Positions 1 through 12,902 are shown, counted from the first letter of the stretch. The stretch: 64,000 bases of DNA from Trichaptum fuscoviolaceum (GCA_910574455.1 CAJSYZ010000001.1:3703424-3767423), one strand, 5' to 3'. The notes: a model not told the origin generated them from the letters alone. A program made the numbers and translations.

Positions 1-354
1 AGAGTGACAAACGCCCAGAGGATTACTGTTAGATCCAGGAGGAGCGAATAGATGGATGCGTCTAGGGCGAGTTGAATTAGATGGGAAAAGATAAAGTGAG
101 AGAAAAAAAATAAAGAAAGCGAGCGAGCGTGGTGTGTAAAACTGAACTGAGCGAAGATGATATAATTGCGAGGATGCGATATGTTGTACTATGGTAAGAT
201 GCATGCAGGAGTGATGGTCCGTCGGAATACACTAAAAAAAGTGATGGGAGCAAGGTGAGAAAAAAGGCAAGGAAAAAAAGAACAACATGTATCGCTGAAT
301 AAAATGAAGAAATAGATTCAGCTTCAATAAGAAAAAATATTACATCCCTGATCG
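1..354. other. 3' flank of the cyclin gene
   Basis: A/G-rich non-coding sequence with purine runs downstream of the minus-strand cyclin stop at 355. It presumably includes its 3' UTR. I see no gene in it. Confidence 0.5.
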
Positions 355-2005
355 TTACACAGCGCCTGAGACAACGAGCCTCATCGGCGGCGCCAAGCTA
401 GCCATGGGCGGGATCATCGGGTGCGAGGTCCGCATGTTCCCGTTCAGACATGACGGGTACAGTGCCAGAGCGCCTCCGCTTCCCGTTCGGTTGACGAACG
501 ACGACGCATACGGGGAGGCGGAGCGGGAGGACGTCCGCGAGGCGGGAAGGGAGCGCGAGGCCGAGAGAGGGAGCGATGGGACGAGGAGTTTGCGCTGATG
601 CGGGGGAGGGAATTTCGCGTGAGGGGTCGGGATCGGGATCGGGATGTGCGAGAGCGAGAGCGACTTGCTCGGAGTCGCGGAGCGCGAGCGCGAGCGCGTG
701 TGTATGCGGAGGGCGTCGACGCGCGGGACGGATAAAGGATGCGGGAGGGGGAAATGCATGCTCATGTTGCTGTTGCCGTGCATCGCGGGCGTGCACGGGT
801 CGAGGACGGAGTCGTTCGAGCTCGCGTCGGAGTAAACGGACGGGCTGGACGAGTTCGAGTCGCCGTCAGAGGAGTCAGATGGGCTCGAGTTCGCGGACGA
901 GTCGGAGCTGCATGCTGAGTACGCAGGTGAGTCCGCGGCGGCAGAGAGAGGTGAGATGGGCGAAGGCGCGGGTACGCGATAGGCGTGGTGCGAAACAGCC
1001 GGGGCGTACAACTCCAGCGCATCGCGTCGTTCTCGGCGTCCCCTCTGCATCTCCGCAATGTCCATGTCGTCGCCGAACCCCATTTGCGCCAATTTTCTCT
1101 TCTCCGCACTCCCATTCCCGCGCTCCATCTTCACACTGCCGCCAAACTCGATCAAGTTGAGAGCCTTCAGGTCCAATGCGCCCACAGACGAGTGCGATCT
1201 GTTGCAGCGCACGGCGCGCGCGTCGACGAGATTCCAGAACTCGAGGTTGAGGTGCTCGGTGTGCACGCTGAGCTCAAAGTCGAGGACTTCGAGGAACTCG
1301 CGCTCGATGCGTGCGACATCGCGACGGCCAAAGACGCCGGTGCAGAGAGCCCAATGAACGTTCTTGAGCGATGAGTCGTTGAGATACTTGCTCGCGAGGA
1401 TGATGGCACCGAGAAATACGCGGTGGTGTGCCCATTCTATGGAAGGAGATGGGATTAGAGCTGAGCGGAAAGAAGCACACAGGGGGTCGGTGAGGGGATT
1501 GTATGGGATTGAAGGACAATAGGAACAGAAGATAGTACTCACCCTGGATGGCGATGCGGAGATGGGGCTTTGCGCGGTCAATGTAGATGAGGGCTCCTAA
1601 GACGACACTCATGGTGACCTCGGCGCGTCGAAGCACCTTTGTGAAGAACTCAATGAGCTTTGCACGCTCGTGGTTCGCATAGTTGGAGGCGCGGCGCGAG
1701 TGTTGACTTGCAGAGCTCGAAGGCTGCCCAAGCCCGTACTGAACGGCGTTATTGACCCGATCAGTGAGATACTCTGTAATCGACTGAGAATTAGATGATG
1801 CACGAGGCGATAACTGCGTGGAATACTGACCTATGATGGCAGGTGTGATCTTCGACTTGAGGAGCTGGGTGAGCTCTGGTTCAATCTGCTCTCTCTGTGT
1901 GTCGACCAATGTAGCGGTGGGTGAGCCACTGTCGGATGTCGCTGGCCAGAAGGGGGTCTCCATTGCAGACGGTGGGTAGAGGATGTGTGTCAGCGCGGCG
2001 AGCAC
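355..2005 (-). CDS. Pcl1/Pcl2-type cyclin (partner of a Pho85-like kinase)
   Basis: Model: complement(join(355..1436,1543..1773,1831..2005)), 495 aa. The middle of the protein reads as a PCL-family cyclin box. It has HRVFLGAIILASKYLNDSS, then KNVHW, then RIEREFLEVLDFELSVHTEHL-like helices, as in fungal G1/S cyclins that bind Pho85-type kinases. That role is known for the family and inferred here. The 106-nt intron 1437-1542 (GTGAGT..AG) joins the two halves of the box in frame. A 57-nt stretch 1774-1830 (GTCAGT..ACAG) is a probable intron, but it is a multiple of three and lacks stops, so retention would also give an open protein. The C-terminal 200 residues are Ser/Pro-rich and low complexity, typical of a regulated tail. 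The start could be the Met at 2005 or the one at 1963. A TATA-like TTTATAAG-type element lies about 90 nt upstream on the minus strand (near 2090). Family call is firm; the exact subfamily is less so. Confidence 0.85.
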
Positions 2006-5000
2006 GCTGTGTGTGTTGAGGAGAAGGGGGCGGGCGGGCTTGCTGCTGGGGAGGGGAGGATGAGGGACGACATGAGGTGTATCGGATACTTATAAAGAGA
2101 AGAGGAGAGTGCGGCGCTTGTCGGTTGGTCGGTTGACGCTATGCTTCCTTGACTCGCACAAAGCGGTGCGTCACCTCGCCTTGTCTATTCCCGGAACAGT
2201 CCACTTCCCGCCCTTTGGCTCAGCACAGCCGCGACAGCCGCACAACACATGGCGCTGTCTGGGGTCCGTGCTGCACCACCAGTGAGACATGACCACATAC
2301 GGGCAAGGCAGCAACCGACCAGTGGGAAGCGCTGTGACTGCCAGTGCGTCCCTCGGCGACGGAGGCGACGTTGCTCGGTGTGACACGCCCTGCGCCATCA
2401 ACCGCCCACTTTACCTCAATCTATCGAGTGCATGAAACAAGAATTACAAGTCACGCGTGCGATAAATTAAATACAATATTTGCCTTTTTGCCCTTCCCCG
2501 TCGACGCGTCCACGTCGCCCAATCACCGGGCGCCTTGACGATCTCCACCTCACCACAATGCAACCTTCATCCGAGCACAATGCGCCCCCGTATGATCGTC
2601 GACATCGAGTCAATACGCCCGTCAACCGTCGCATAGAACACAAAATAATGAAAAAGAAAAGATTATTTTGAAATTATTGCACGTTCCGAATTCCGAATGG
2701 AACGAGGGACCCGAAGCCGGATGTGGACCCGATGGAGAATAGAGACATGGGCGGGGCGACTCGGATGCTGAATGGATCGACGGCCGATCCTGAGACATGA
2801 CGTCTGCCATCCATTCATCGACACGATCGCTCACTGTCCTTTCTTCCAAGTCCTCTCAAGTACTAATTCATATGAATCATGCCATGCAGCAATCACGAGT
2901 CGCAGACAAATCCAGTTATTTGCATCCGCTCCCGGCACGCATACTTACTGAATGCTGACAGTGACGCTGCGCACCACACCCGGGTCAGGCGACCATCTCG
3001 TAGCGATAACAATGTCCCGAAGCCCTTTCCCCTCCACTCGCGATCGTATTTTCGGCCACGGCGGTTCGGTCATTGATGACCACATCTGCTCACCGCTCGA
3101 CCACCTTAATTTTCTATCTTAATCTTTCATGTCTTGAACTATCTCCAGTAATGTCCGCTTCATTGAGTGCAGTAATCAGACTTATCTCAGGCCAAAAACG
3201 TCCCGGATTCCGGATAGTTCTAAATTAATCTCTTCCCCCGGTATTGTGTATCTGTGAGTCAGCGAGGCTCTCGCTTCACCTCAACTGCCTCCGACACTAT
3301 CGCCAGGCCACAAAGCGTAAACTCCAGAAAAGTATACATCTTTTCTCAACTGAATAATTATGACGACACGGAGCCACCGGATTCCACCTGGCCATCAACA
3401 GTAACTCTATCATCTCCTTCAATAGAATTACAATGACTGAAGTGCTACCAACTGTCCCGGTCGCGGAACTGAGGTGCCGGGTGCGGTCACGGTATCGTCG
3501 GTGGGACTCGACTGCATACATTACCCACTTCCATACATAAGACATGAGTATTGCACCTTTCTCTAGGTATCATACACCCCCAATAGGAACCCATCAACTT
3601 ACAGCTCAAAAAAGTTAAGTTCGTTATCCGGGTTCGGGTTTTTGCACGTTAAATTGACCGGCGTGCGGAGCTCGAAGAATTGCTCGCCGGATGCGGAAGC
3701 AAAAGATGTCAAAAGAAAGAAAAAAACGCCTGATAGAGTAACATCAGGCCTTGGAAGTATGTACTAATTACAGCTTTCCCAACAAGCTCATATATTCGAC
3801 ACTACCCGGACGTACGAGCAATGAAAGTAGATGTCATCCTTACCGCCATTCGTCCTTGACGTACAGAGCTCGATTTCCGCCACCGCCTTGGAAGCCCCGG
3901 GCCCGACCCGTTCCAGTCTACGCCCAACGTCCATTCATAGTTGCCTCGGTTCCGAATCCGAGGGCTCCGACAGCATATGCCAATGTATGGGGAATGGGGC
4001 AATGCATACCTCAATGATACATCCATGGCTCGGCTCACGACGCGACCGCACCACCGAAGGACTGCGCATACCCATGTCTCCAGTGAGATGCGAAGTCCGA
4101 GTCACGGTAGAGGGCCAGAGTATGCGTCCGGATAGCTGCAGGGTTGGCGGTGAGTTGGTTACATAATCATGAGCTATGTCCGAGTCATGGTTCGACTCAT
4201 CCGGGTCTCGCACTTCCTTCCATCACACAGATCATCGCAAACACACTCTTCTTCATAGGGCAGACGGGATGCCTGAAAAATATCAAGAACTCTATGCACT
4301 ATCACTTGGTTGGAAATGCACTATTGGTCCAATTCTATACGAGCTTGGCTTCCGTCTTCCGAGTCTTTTGGATGTATCTTCGAGTCTGAGCAACAGACAG
4401 ATCGCAGGTAACGGCCAGCGGGCGCCTTCTGAGCATAACTCATTTAAAATATATCAAAGTCGGTGGCCCCCGTTTTTGATGAATGCGTGTAGGCCTTGCC
4501 ATCCTAGCTCTTCAATCCGCTTCTCGTCTCCAAGAAACGTCAAACATCCTGGGCCCATCAGATTTGCACTAGCGCATGCTGGAGATACTGGTTATCGTTA
4601 TACATGTTAAGTCATGTACTACATCGACGGCGACAGATTGGTGACAACCCCGGGCTGCTTGTGCAAGGAACTATAGTTACACCTTGGATCGTATGGGTAG
4701 ACGTGGTAATCCCCATATGTTATTTCAAATGACGTTTTCCGACAGTGCGGACTATATATATCATTATCAACGTACTTGGACCTACATTCGGACGTTGCCC
4801 CGCATAAACCCCGGAATGCACATCTACCAGCATGAAGGATTTCTCTGTCAATGGACAACCTTTTTGCCATCAGAAGCGGTACATGAAAGAAAAGTACGGG
4901 GAGACCGTCCAAGTTGTCAATGCGCCATACCTCGATAGACCATACTCAAGATTCCCTCGGATTCTTTCCGAATCTCCTACTAACTTCCTACCAGTGTCGG

Positions 5001-6642
5001 AAACATGACGCCGGATACTGGACCGCGTAAGATTAGGCGCCTTCCTCAAAAGATCACAAATAACTCCAGATATTACGCTCTTCAAATTGCTGCGGACGAT
5101 CTACTCACGAAGAGCACTATACCGCCGCAGCGCTTCAGCCGGCCTGAGTGAGGTGTGTAGACCCCGTTTCTCACCGCCATCGCCATCATGTGTAATACCA
5201 GAATTGATTACTTCGAGCGCTTGATGGCAAGCACACAGTTCTATTCGCCTCTGACTGGCATTCGAGTTGCTGCCGCGGTCCGCGGGGCTCTGGCACGTTC
5301 GGGCGCGCACATCACTGTGTATCGTCTGCTGCCACTGGTAGTGCATCAATCAGCAACTTGAAGCCGGGGCGCGGTTTGCGTGATGAAGTGCCAGTGTGTC
5401 TGAAATGCATTGATAATGAAGTCACGCGCAGCCTGCCAGTGAGCCTGAGGTAGAGGCGAGGATTGAGAACGCGTGGTTCATTCTTAGTCGTATCTTGATC
5501 ATCCAGAAGCACGAGGGTGGCGGGTGGCGGGTGGCGGGTGGCGGGCGGCGCATCGCTCATCGTGATGGCGCCTGCGTAGTGGTGTCTAACCCCGCACGGC
5601 GGTCACGGTTGATCCTGGGGCTGATCATCCTCGCCCTCATCCCCATCCTCATCAGGATCAACGGCTTTAAGTGATGCGTGCGTACGAGTCCTGGCTTCAC
5701 ATTTCGCTATCATAAACTGAGCTGTTCCGAGTCCGATCCCAGGTCTCAAGTCAGGTCGGTGCAATCCACAGAGTCCAGGCTCCGGAACGCAGAAGCTTTG
5801 CGTTTCTGATATCATTCTGAAGATATGTATGTATCTGCATGTATGCGGTCACGGTGCCATCAGTCCTAGTCCTACTAGTAGTCTTAGCTGGCATGCCTAC
5901 CGTCTTCACGTTTCTAGATCAGCCACGCACTGGATCTGGTGTTGGACCTGGTGTTGGTGTTAGCGTTGGTATTCCGTAGGGGACTTCTTGTCCGGATTCT
6001 TGTGATGATGCTGGCAAAGTTTGTCCTTCAAGTGTTGAGCTAAGTTAACAGGACATACGTAGTATGTTTCACATGTATATGTACGACTACATGTACACCA
6101 TGCTGCGGCCAACACTAAATGGCTCAGACGAGATTCTACTGGCATTACTGTTGTCAAAAATATTGTTATACTATGCAGTAATGCTTTGCCAGTGACACGG
6201 CGGGTATAAATTTTCTGATGTGTGCGTATAGGGTCGGAGCCCCAGACTCGGAGCGGATGTGGTGTAAGCCTGTTTGTTGGGCCGAAGCCATACATAGTGA
6301 ACAAGCATCCCTTTCGCGCGACTCCGCTTCTGTCCCGGCCGTATCATGCACCTCATCTCATCCTGGAGCTGAGCGCAGACATCCGTCTCAGGTCCTGCGT
6401 CCGGCTGACGGGCGGCTCTGGATGCATATTAACAGCCTGCGCCTGAGCTCACCCGCACCTTTGCTGCTGCAGCGCCTTGCCTGACATACATCACACCCGC
6501 CTCTCCGCCTCGAAACACACCGACGTCCCACTCGTCGCGGGCCAGAAGAAGAAGAAGAAGCAAAAGGAAGAAGGGACGACTTGGACTATAGGTCGCTTGA
6601 CGAACGCTCAAGGTCGCGCGCTTTCCGGCCAGTGCTAGCAGT
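2006..6642. other. Gene-poor intergenic stretch
   Basis: About 4.6 kb between the cyclin and the C2-domain gene. All ORFs here are short, lack splice-compatible partners and match no family I recognise. The stretch contains scattered copies of the 8-mer GTCACGGT (3486, 4101, 5602, 5848), a GGGTGGC tandem array near 5515, and at about 5425-5450 the words CAGCCTG, CCAGTGAG and CCTGAGG that also fill the 38-49 kb island. Confidence 0.5.
5515..5556. repeat. Heptanucleotide tandem repeat (GGGTGGC)x6
   Basis: Six consecutive 7-nt units GGGTGGC, the last carrying one change (GGGCGGC). Non-coding minisatellite. Confidence 0.9.
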
Positions 6643-7346
6643 ATGGTGGAAGTACCCGTCGTCATCCTGAGGGTGCAGGTAATCGGCTGTAAGAACCTTG
6701 TGGCGAAGGACAGTGGAGGAACAAGCGACCCGTGCGTACATCAATATAATCTGTTTTGCATGGTGCGCTGAGTCCGTCCGACGGTGCAGGTACGTCGTCG
6801 CGCAGCTCCCGCTCTGGCGGGAGAAGTTCAACACGCCGGTGGTCAACAAGACGCTCAACCCGACGTTCGACGCTGCAGACGCGACGTTCGACTTCCCCAT
6901 CTTCCTTCCGCTCGTCCACGTCGGCGCGGCGCTCAAGCTGAAAGTCTGGGACAAAGATTATATCATGAGCGATTATCTCGGCGAGGCGGTTATCGATATA
7001 GATAACTGGTTTGAAGACGGCGTCGTGAGGGGGTTCCAGGACTCTAACAACACCGTGCGTCTTTCCTCCCTCCCTACACGAACGAGCGTTTTGATTTGGC
7101 GCTCATACGCCGCATGCAGCCCAGGACAGTCAACTTGTTTTCTTCGCATGCGGACACCGTCACGACGGGATCCATTACGTTCAAGCTGGGCTTCATTCGC
7201 TATAAGTTTGCAAACCATACCTTGGACTTCGGTGCGATCTACAAGGAGTTGAGGCGCCGTGCGCCCGCGGTGAGTCACCACCTCACATCTACAAAATCAC
7301 TGATGATCGTCGCTGATAGAGCGACATCCAGGCCCCTAAGAACTAA
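6643..7346 (+). CDS. Small single-C2-domain protein
   Basis: Four-exon model join(6643..6731,6790..7054,7120..7269,7320..7346), 176 aa, all introns GT-AG and in phase. No single long ORF shows it. The whole protein is one C2 domain, a calcium/phospholipid-binding beta sandwich. It starts MVEVPVVILRVQVIGCKNLV, then AKDSGGTSDPYV (loop 1 with its Asp residues; the PYV is created by the first splice), then NTPVVNKTLNPTF and LKVWDKDYIMSDYLGE (loop 3 with paired Asp). The Asp pattern suggests calcium-dependent membrane binding, inferred from the family. The closest style I recall is the stand-alone fungal C2 proteins related to the C2 domain of phosphatidylserine decarboxylase and synaptotagmin-like proteins. 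There is no signal peptide or transmembrane segment. It is complete, ending TAA at 7344-7346. Confidence in the domain is high; the biological role is unknown. Confidence 0.85.
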
Positions 7347-8096
7347 TCTCCTGTGTCTCAGTATATTATATACAGTACAGCACAACCATCTTCTGTATGG
7401 CACAGATGGAAAGTTCGGGGTTGCCTCCCTACCTTCAATGATACACTGGCACTGCCAGTTCTTCTCTTCACACTGCGCGCCATCATAAGTCCTTCTTTTG
7501 TCCGCAGCTACGCACAATAGGAAGACGAGGACGCGGAAAACGTTAGTGCAGTCACGATATCTGTGTTACGGTTTCCGGGTCCATCAGAGTACGTATTTTG
7601 ATATGGAACCGGAAGGTCCAAGCTAAGCTTGAAGCATATGATTCGTCTTCTACTACTACGTCGAACTGATATACCCTTCTGGCTATGGCTATGGCTATGT
7701 ACAATTGGGTTAATCACACAGGAGTATGTTTTGGACTTGAACCTATTGTTCTCTACGTATCACCCATCACGTAAAGTGTACCCAAACCGTCCTTTAGATT
7801 CCGCTGCGCTACTATTAGAAGAGGTGGCGAATCACGGTTGCCACCACTAAGTACCTATCGCCGAAGATACACAAGACGGTTTCCGCATGTTTGTAAGTAT
7901 GTATAGTATTTCCGAACATCTATGTATTGGTGCCTGACTCTTGTAAAGAATCCTCTGCACCGCAAGCTCGTTGACGTATTCCCTGATTTTCAGGACAAGA
8001 GAGTCTTCTGCTGTACGCCGACGGATGTCAAGAAGCGTCGCTCAGGAACAACGTCGGCTTGCATGCTGCATATGACTCGAGCACAATAGCAGTGCG
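7347..8096. other. Intergenic, no recognisable gene
   Basis: Sequence between the C2 gene stop and the first copy of the 3-kb duplication. A short hydrophobic reading frame near 7630-7850 is the only open stretch and has no supporting features. Confidence 0.5.
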
Positions 8097-11087
8097 CTTC
8101 GCTGGACTATGCATGTGCTGCGAGACTCATTGCAGAGGTTTCTGTGCTGGATATATGCGGTGGACTACCTTTGAGTCAGAGCAGTCATTTCGTAGTCACA
8201 GACACATATGGGGCCCCGCATACACCTTGTCAACTATGTAGTAGGCTGCTTTACCGGCGGCTGCACATCAACTTCATGTGTTGTCAGCCGACGTCATAAT
8301 CCTCGATTCTTCGATCTTCACAGTAATCGTTTGCTGTAGTCAACAGAGGGACCCCGTCGCCAGCATCGTCCTCTTTGGGTGTTCGCCGAATAAAATATAC
8401 ATGTACACAAACCACTTCCGAAACAAACTTGTAAACATTTCCCCGTATCCTTTCAATCGCCAGAGTCACCCCGTCAATCACTGTGATGCTGCCTTACCGA
8501 GGCTCTTCATCTACCCTCTTCAATATTTGAGTTGTGCCGTGTTCTTCCGCAGGCCTTAACCGATAACAAAGCAGTATCCGGGTCCAGACTCCTGATCCGA
8601 ACCAGAATTTAGATGCCATAAACTTTGCATGCTGCAAAATGCGTTAAGGCGAACAGAGCAATGCGCAAGCATTCTCTCTAAACGTCAAAAACTGTCAAAA
8701 GAACCCGATTCAACGCACTGGGCACGCAGAATAGCCTGATATGACAATCGATCCCGCCCGTCGCGGAGAAACCAACTGAACACCGTCCCAACTCATTCGC
8801 TTCATTCGCTTGCGCTTAGACGTCGGCCTGTCATATCGCTCAGATCTACGGCAACCACGGAAAGACCGGTGTCTCTTTACATGGACTCGGATCCGACCCC
8901 TCGGAGCTCTTAAACCGGCAACCTTCAACACAAGTGTGTGTTCTTGCGCTGGCGCCTATCCGTCTTGGGTGCAGAGTTGAAGGACACAATGTATCGAGCC
9001 TCGGGTTCCGGCCTTCGGGCCGTACGCTGGCACTGTGCTCATCGAGTCATAGGCTCTCCAGCTCAAACTCGTGCTTGGATATATCGTAAAGAAGAAAAAA
9101 CGCACTTTTGACTTTTCTTCTCAATGCTACATGTGCACCTGAAGCATCGCACGCCCGAGACAGAGATCCTTATATGAAGATATCGCAAGTAAGAGGCTTC
9201 CCCGCGCATGCTTTATGACAGTACTCTAAATCGACACCGCACCGCTGCACACGGAGCAAAAAACATTCTGGCCACTCACTCGTCGATCCCGGCATGCAGC
9301 ATCTTGAACGGCATCCACGCTTAGTATCTTCAAGTTGTGGTCCCGGGGTCCTTGGAGGGCACCGAAAAGTCTAATTTCCTACAACGGTGCGCCGCGTGCA
9401 ATAAATCGGAAACAAATTAAATAATAATCTCAGGCAAAAATTGAGTAACTGCCAGTGTCACGATGATTCGGCTCGCGTCGCTGCACGCACAATCTGAGTC
9501 GCGCTTGGATCGCTTTCACAAGTTTCACGCAGCTACTGCACGACGCCTCCCCTTCGTGAATCGTGACAGACAAATTGTGAATTATATTGCTGGCATATGT
9601 ATATTATCTATTCATTCTTTTAAATAGCATACCCCGAATTCACAATACCGACCAAAAAAGTAAACGGCGTCGCTGGTTGATTATGGCCCTGGCAGTAAAA
9701 TTCGCTACCCAGCTCAAGTCGCCGAGCCTCCGGGCGGCTACGACGCGGAGTGCCAGCCTGTGTCAGTGATGAAACGCGGTCACGTTACTTTCCCTTTGTT
9801 TCAGCACCCCGCCCCCGGCGTCATGTTTCCTCGGTAGTTACGCGACGGTGCGCACTCAATCGCGTACATCAATTTCAATTTGCTTTCGCCGATTTGTCTG
9901 ATCACCCCGGGTGATCGACTCCATCGGGTGCACTCCCGGATTTGAGATCTTATAAGTGTATAGCGCAAATCATTTGATAGGGATGATTTAGAGATTACTA
10001 CTGCATCGGCGCAAATGCAATCACTCGCCAAGAGTGCCAAAGGAGATACTCACTGATATATGCATAAATCCGGGCGAAGTGTTTGGCGAACTACAAAAGC
10101 ACAAACGCAGGGAAACCCACTTATCATACCTTAACCCCAGGGCCAGATTTCAAGCCGTGGTCCAAAATAAAATCCCTATGACCGATTGAATGCCCTCAAT
10201 GCTTCTGGGTGATTGAAAGATTGAGCAAAACGAGAAAGCTTTGAACTCATAGTTAATGGTATGTAAGCCGGTGAGCATACCTGCTAAAGGTGGATGTCGA
10301 GATGTTGAGAAGACGGCTAACGGGCTGTCGAGAAGTCAATCTAACCCCCCAGTCACGGTGTCCCATTGAGCCCCAGTACAACGACGTGCCTGGCGATGTG
10401 TGCATATCCAGATAAGTTATAGCTTGCTTTAAGGGATGTGCAAGCTTTGAGCTCATGATCTTGTGAACAGCACAGTTCAAGCCCGAGCCCGAGTCAGAGT
10501 CGGAACCAAAGTATGCGTGTGATCTATCTTGCCTTTGGTTCCCTTTCCATGTATGTAGAGTCCATGAATATCGGACTTGGCTCCTGCACCAGTGCTGACG
10601 ACTTGCCAGTGTGTTTACAATGGCATGCAGGTACGACTCATCACCGTCAGAAAGTGTGCCATGCTAGACCAAAGCAGGGGAGCCCACTGCCATCTGGTAT
10701 GGCTTTCTTCATGAAATCAATCATCAGCGCCTCCGAGTCAATGTCCGGGCCCTCCGAGTCGCGGGTTCGGAATTACTGTATGCTCGAGGGGAATGTGACG
10801 GGTATGTTCAATCAGGTACTGTCGACCCACCCATTGATGGTCGATGGTCGATGATCAACCTTCACTGGCATGGTCGGACCCTGATCAGCGCCGCCGCCGT
10901 CCAGTCCAAGCCGCCCTAGTATCTTCGTCAGCATCAGCCAGCTACATAGGTTCTGGATGCCAGTGACAGGTTGCACTGAGAGGTCCTGCGCCCAGATCAG
11001 CACGAGGTGGAGAGTATAGTCTTGGGCGCAGAGCAATTGGCTCGCGGGCCTTTCCGGATTCGCAGATCAGGACCCCGAAGCCTGCCA
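8097..11087. repeat. Diverged 3-kb direct repeat, copy A
   Basis: Collinear with 15044-18057 along its whole length. Anchor blocks: 8163 (TTTGAGTCAGAGCAGTC), 8345 (GACCCCGT..CCTCTTTGGGTGTTC), 8891 (CGGATCCGACCCCTCGGAG), 9365 (AAAAGTCTAATTTCCTA), 10715 (AATCAATCATCAGCGCCTCC) and 11077 (AGGACCCCG). Identity looks like roughly 80-85 percent with many small indels. There is no conserved reading frame, LTR, terminal inverted repeat or polyA tail that I can see, so the unit may be an old non-autonomous element or a segmental duplication. Confidence 0.8.
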
Positions 11088-11539
11088 GTGAGTTCCTAAC
11101 TTGAAAGTCTGAGAAATGTAGACTTAGCAAAAGTGAGCCTCCATTGCTTCAAGAAGCTTTTTATACGCTTACTGTACATTAAACATTTGTGCAGTCTGTA
11201 AAGCACGGTTGTAGTGGCGCCCACCGCCTGACTAGACACCGAAGGTTCAGTTGTCACATAAGTATATACATGCAAATCAGCATTCGAGGTCAAACTAACA
11301 GGAGGTCTGCCATATTTCACAGAAGACAAGCACATGCGGCCATCAGTCAGAAGAAGATAACAGAAGCTCAATTTGTCTCAAGAAACGTACCTCTTACCCC
11401 GGCCCTTTAGACTATCACTATAGGGATATCAGCCACTGTCAAGCGTGTAAGCTCTTTCGCTTTAAACCGAATAGCTATCGTATCATAATCTAAAGGGAGA
11501 GGAACAGGGCATCGCTAAATTGAGCCGACAACTATGTTT

Positions 11540-12137
11540 TCGTGAGCTTACCGATGCTATCCGTGATCTTTGGATTTTGGCCGCTTTGACCTCGTTGACC
11601 GAAGAGCATGTGCGATAGATCTGGGTTGAGTGTACTCAGAGAAGGAGCGTGATTCGAGATCTCGACAAAGGAGAACAGCTTTTCCGACATGCTCAAATTG
11701 GCAGGCTGCCAGCCGCCGGCGCCGGCGCAGCGAAACATGATTTCGGAGTCCATGCACTACAGTAAATCTTTCCATCGGTATAACATTATTCTACCTGTAG
11801 ATATACGTACCACCGGGATGCACTGCAGAGAGAGAGGGTTACGACTACCCTTCACTCCGGCACCCTTCGGCGCAATGTTTCCTTGGAAGCACAACTTACG
11901 AGGAACATCAACTGAACGCCCGCTGTGCTTCGGTTTCAGAGAGAATTCGATCTTCTCTAGAGATTTCGATTCGCATGCATCCCTCTCAACTCTGCGAGGA
12001 TGAAGAATTGCAGTGATTGGTCTGCCACCTGCGCTCCTTCGACTGGTTTTCGTCCTCCAGGCCAGTGGGATACTAGAGGATAATAGTACGCCGAGATCCC
12101 CTTTCCAAAGGATCCACCGATGAGCCCCTCTAGCCAA
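11540..12137 (-). CDS. Possible spliced hypothetical gene fragment
   Basis: Two open segments on the minus strand (about 12137-11816 and 11761-11560) are joined in frame by a plausible intron of about 54 nt (GTACGT at about 11815 to CTGTAG near 11762). The joined product has a hydrophilic segment with SLEKIEFSLKPKHSG and CFQGNIAPKGAG, then EIMFRCAGAGGWQPANLS. I recognise no family. The reading frame ends at another possible donor near 11550 with no obvious next exon, so it may be a broken gene or chance. Low confidence. Confidence 0.25.
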
Positions 12138-12314
12138 TCAGCCTTGCGAGGCTGGTCTGCCACCTAGCCTCCTTCGACTGGATTGGATAGAAGCACCGTT
12201 CGACCAGCCTCGAACGCCCGTGATTGGCTTGCCACCGACCCAGCTCCACACCGTCCAGAACAAAACAAAACAACAACCCGAATGCGTTTGTTTGTTCGAC
12301 GCAAAGTCCAAGGG

Positions 12315-12322
12315 TATATAAG
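12315..12322 (+). promoter_or_regulatory. TATA box of a promoter-like segment
   Basis: TATATAAG preceded by G-rich sequence and followed, 30-40 nt later, by a pyrimidine-rich tract (CCTCTTGGCCTTTCATCTCC), the usual layout of a strong fungal promoter or LTR. No gene of more than 50 codons follows, so it may be an orphan promoter fragment. Confidence 0.45.
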
Positions 12323-12404
12323 AGGGGACAGCAGAGCAACGAAGCCCCATCGCCTCTTGGCCTTTCATCTCCACCTCCCCTGACTTCCACCGCCGCCTCA
12401 TGCT

Positions 12405-12565
12405 CCAGCATGGCCCCCGTTGTGTCGTAGTCGTGACGCCGTTTCCACTCCTCGGACTCCGCCACACGCACTCTTCACTAGGCGCCTCCGCCAGCATGAC
12501 CCTCGTTGTGTCGTAGTCGTGACGCCGTTTCCACTCCTCGGACTCCGCCACATGCACTCTTCACT
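12405..12565. repeat. 86-bp tandem duplication, two copies
   Basis: About 75 nt around GTGTCGTAGTCGTGACGCC..CGGACTCCGCCAC is present at 12405-12479 and again, with a few changes, at 12491-12565 (period 86). It lies just downstream of the TATA box at 12315. Confidence 0.85.
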
Positions 12566-12812
12566 CGGGGCCATCGACACCAACACCTGGCGATTAGATA
12601 CCTACGATCACAGTCGGGCGAGTCCGATCCTCGCAACGGACACTGCTTTCACGGTAGCAAGACCACAGTTGGTCTAAACTTGGTAGTCGGTCATCCCTCC
12701 AAGGCTAACGGGGCCATATGCAGTGTAGTGACCTTAAAGCGGGATACGGGATTTAGTTTTTTTTTTGGTCGGGAGATGGGAAAATACCCTCACCGATCTT
12801 TTTTTTTACGGG

Positions 12813-12902
12813 ATGGGTAGAGAAACCCACCCGGAACTGTCTTGTGTGCATGTGTGATCTAAGAGCCACCGTTCTTCAACACATTGAGTCCTTCTGAGTC
12901 GT
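12813..12902 (+). repeat. Dispersed repeat shared with 59968-60053
   Basis: About 90 nt (core GATGGGTAGAGA, then ACCCACCCGGAACTGTCTTG, then TGTGTGATCT, then TCAACAC, then AGTCCTTCTGAG) recur in inverse orientation inside the TIR element at 59968-60053. Preceded here by two T9-10 runs. Confidence 0.8.

Noticed and set aside
2171..5815. Many 60-144 codon frames on both strands between the cyclin and C2 genes
   Set aside because: Overlapping in several frames, no domains, no compatible splice partners; consistent with chance in GC-balanced DNA.
7629..7850. Hydrophobic 73-codon frame (FWLWLWLC) as a small membrane protein
   Set aside because: The hydrophobic run comes from a GGCTAT repeat; nothing else supports a gene.
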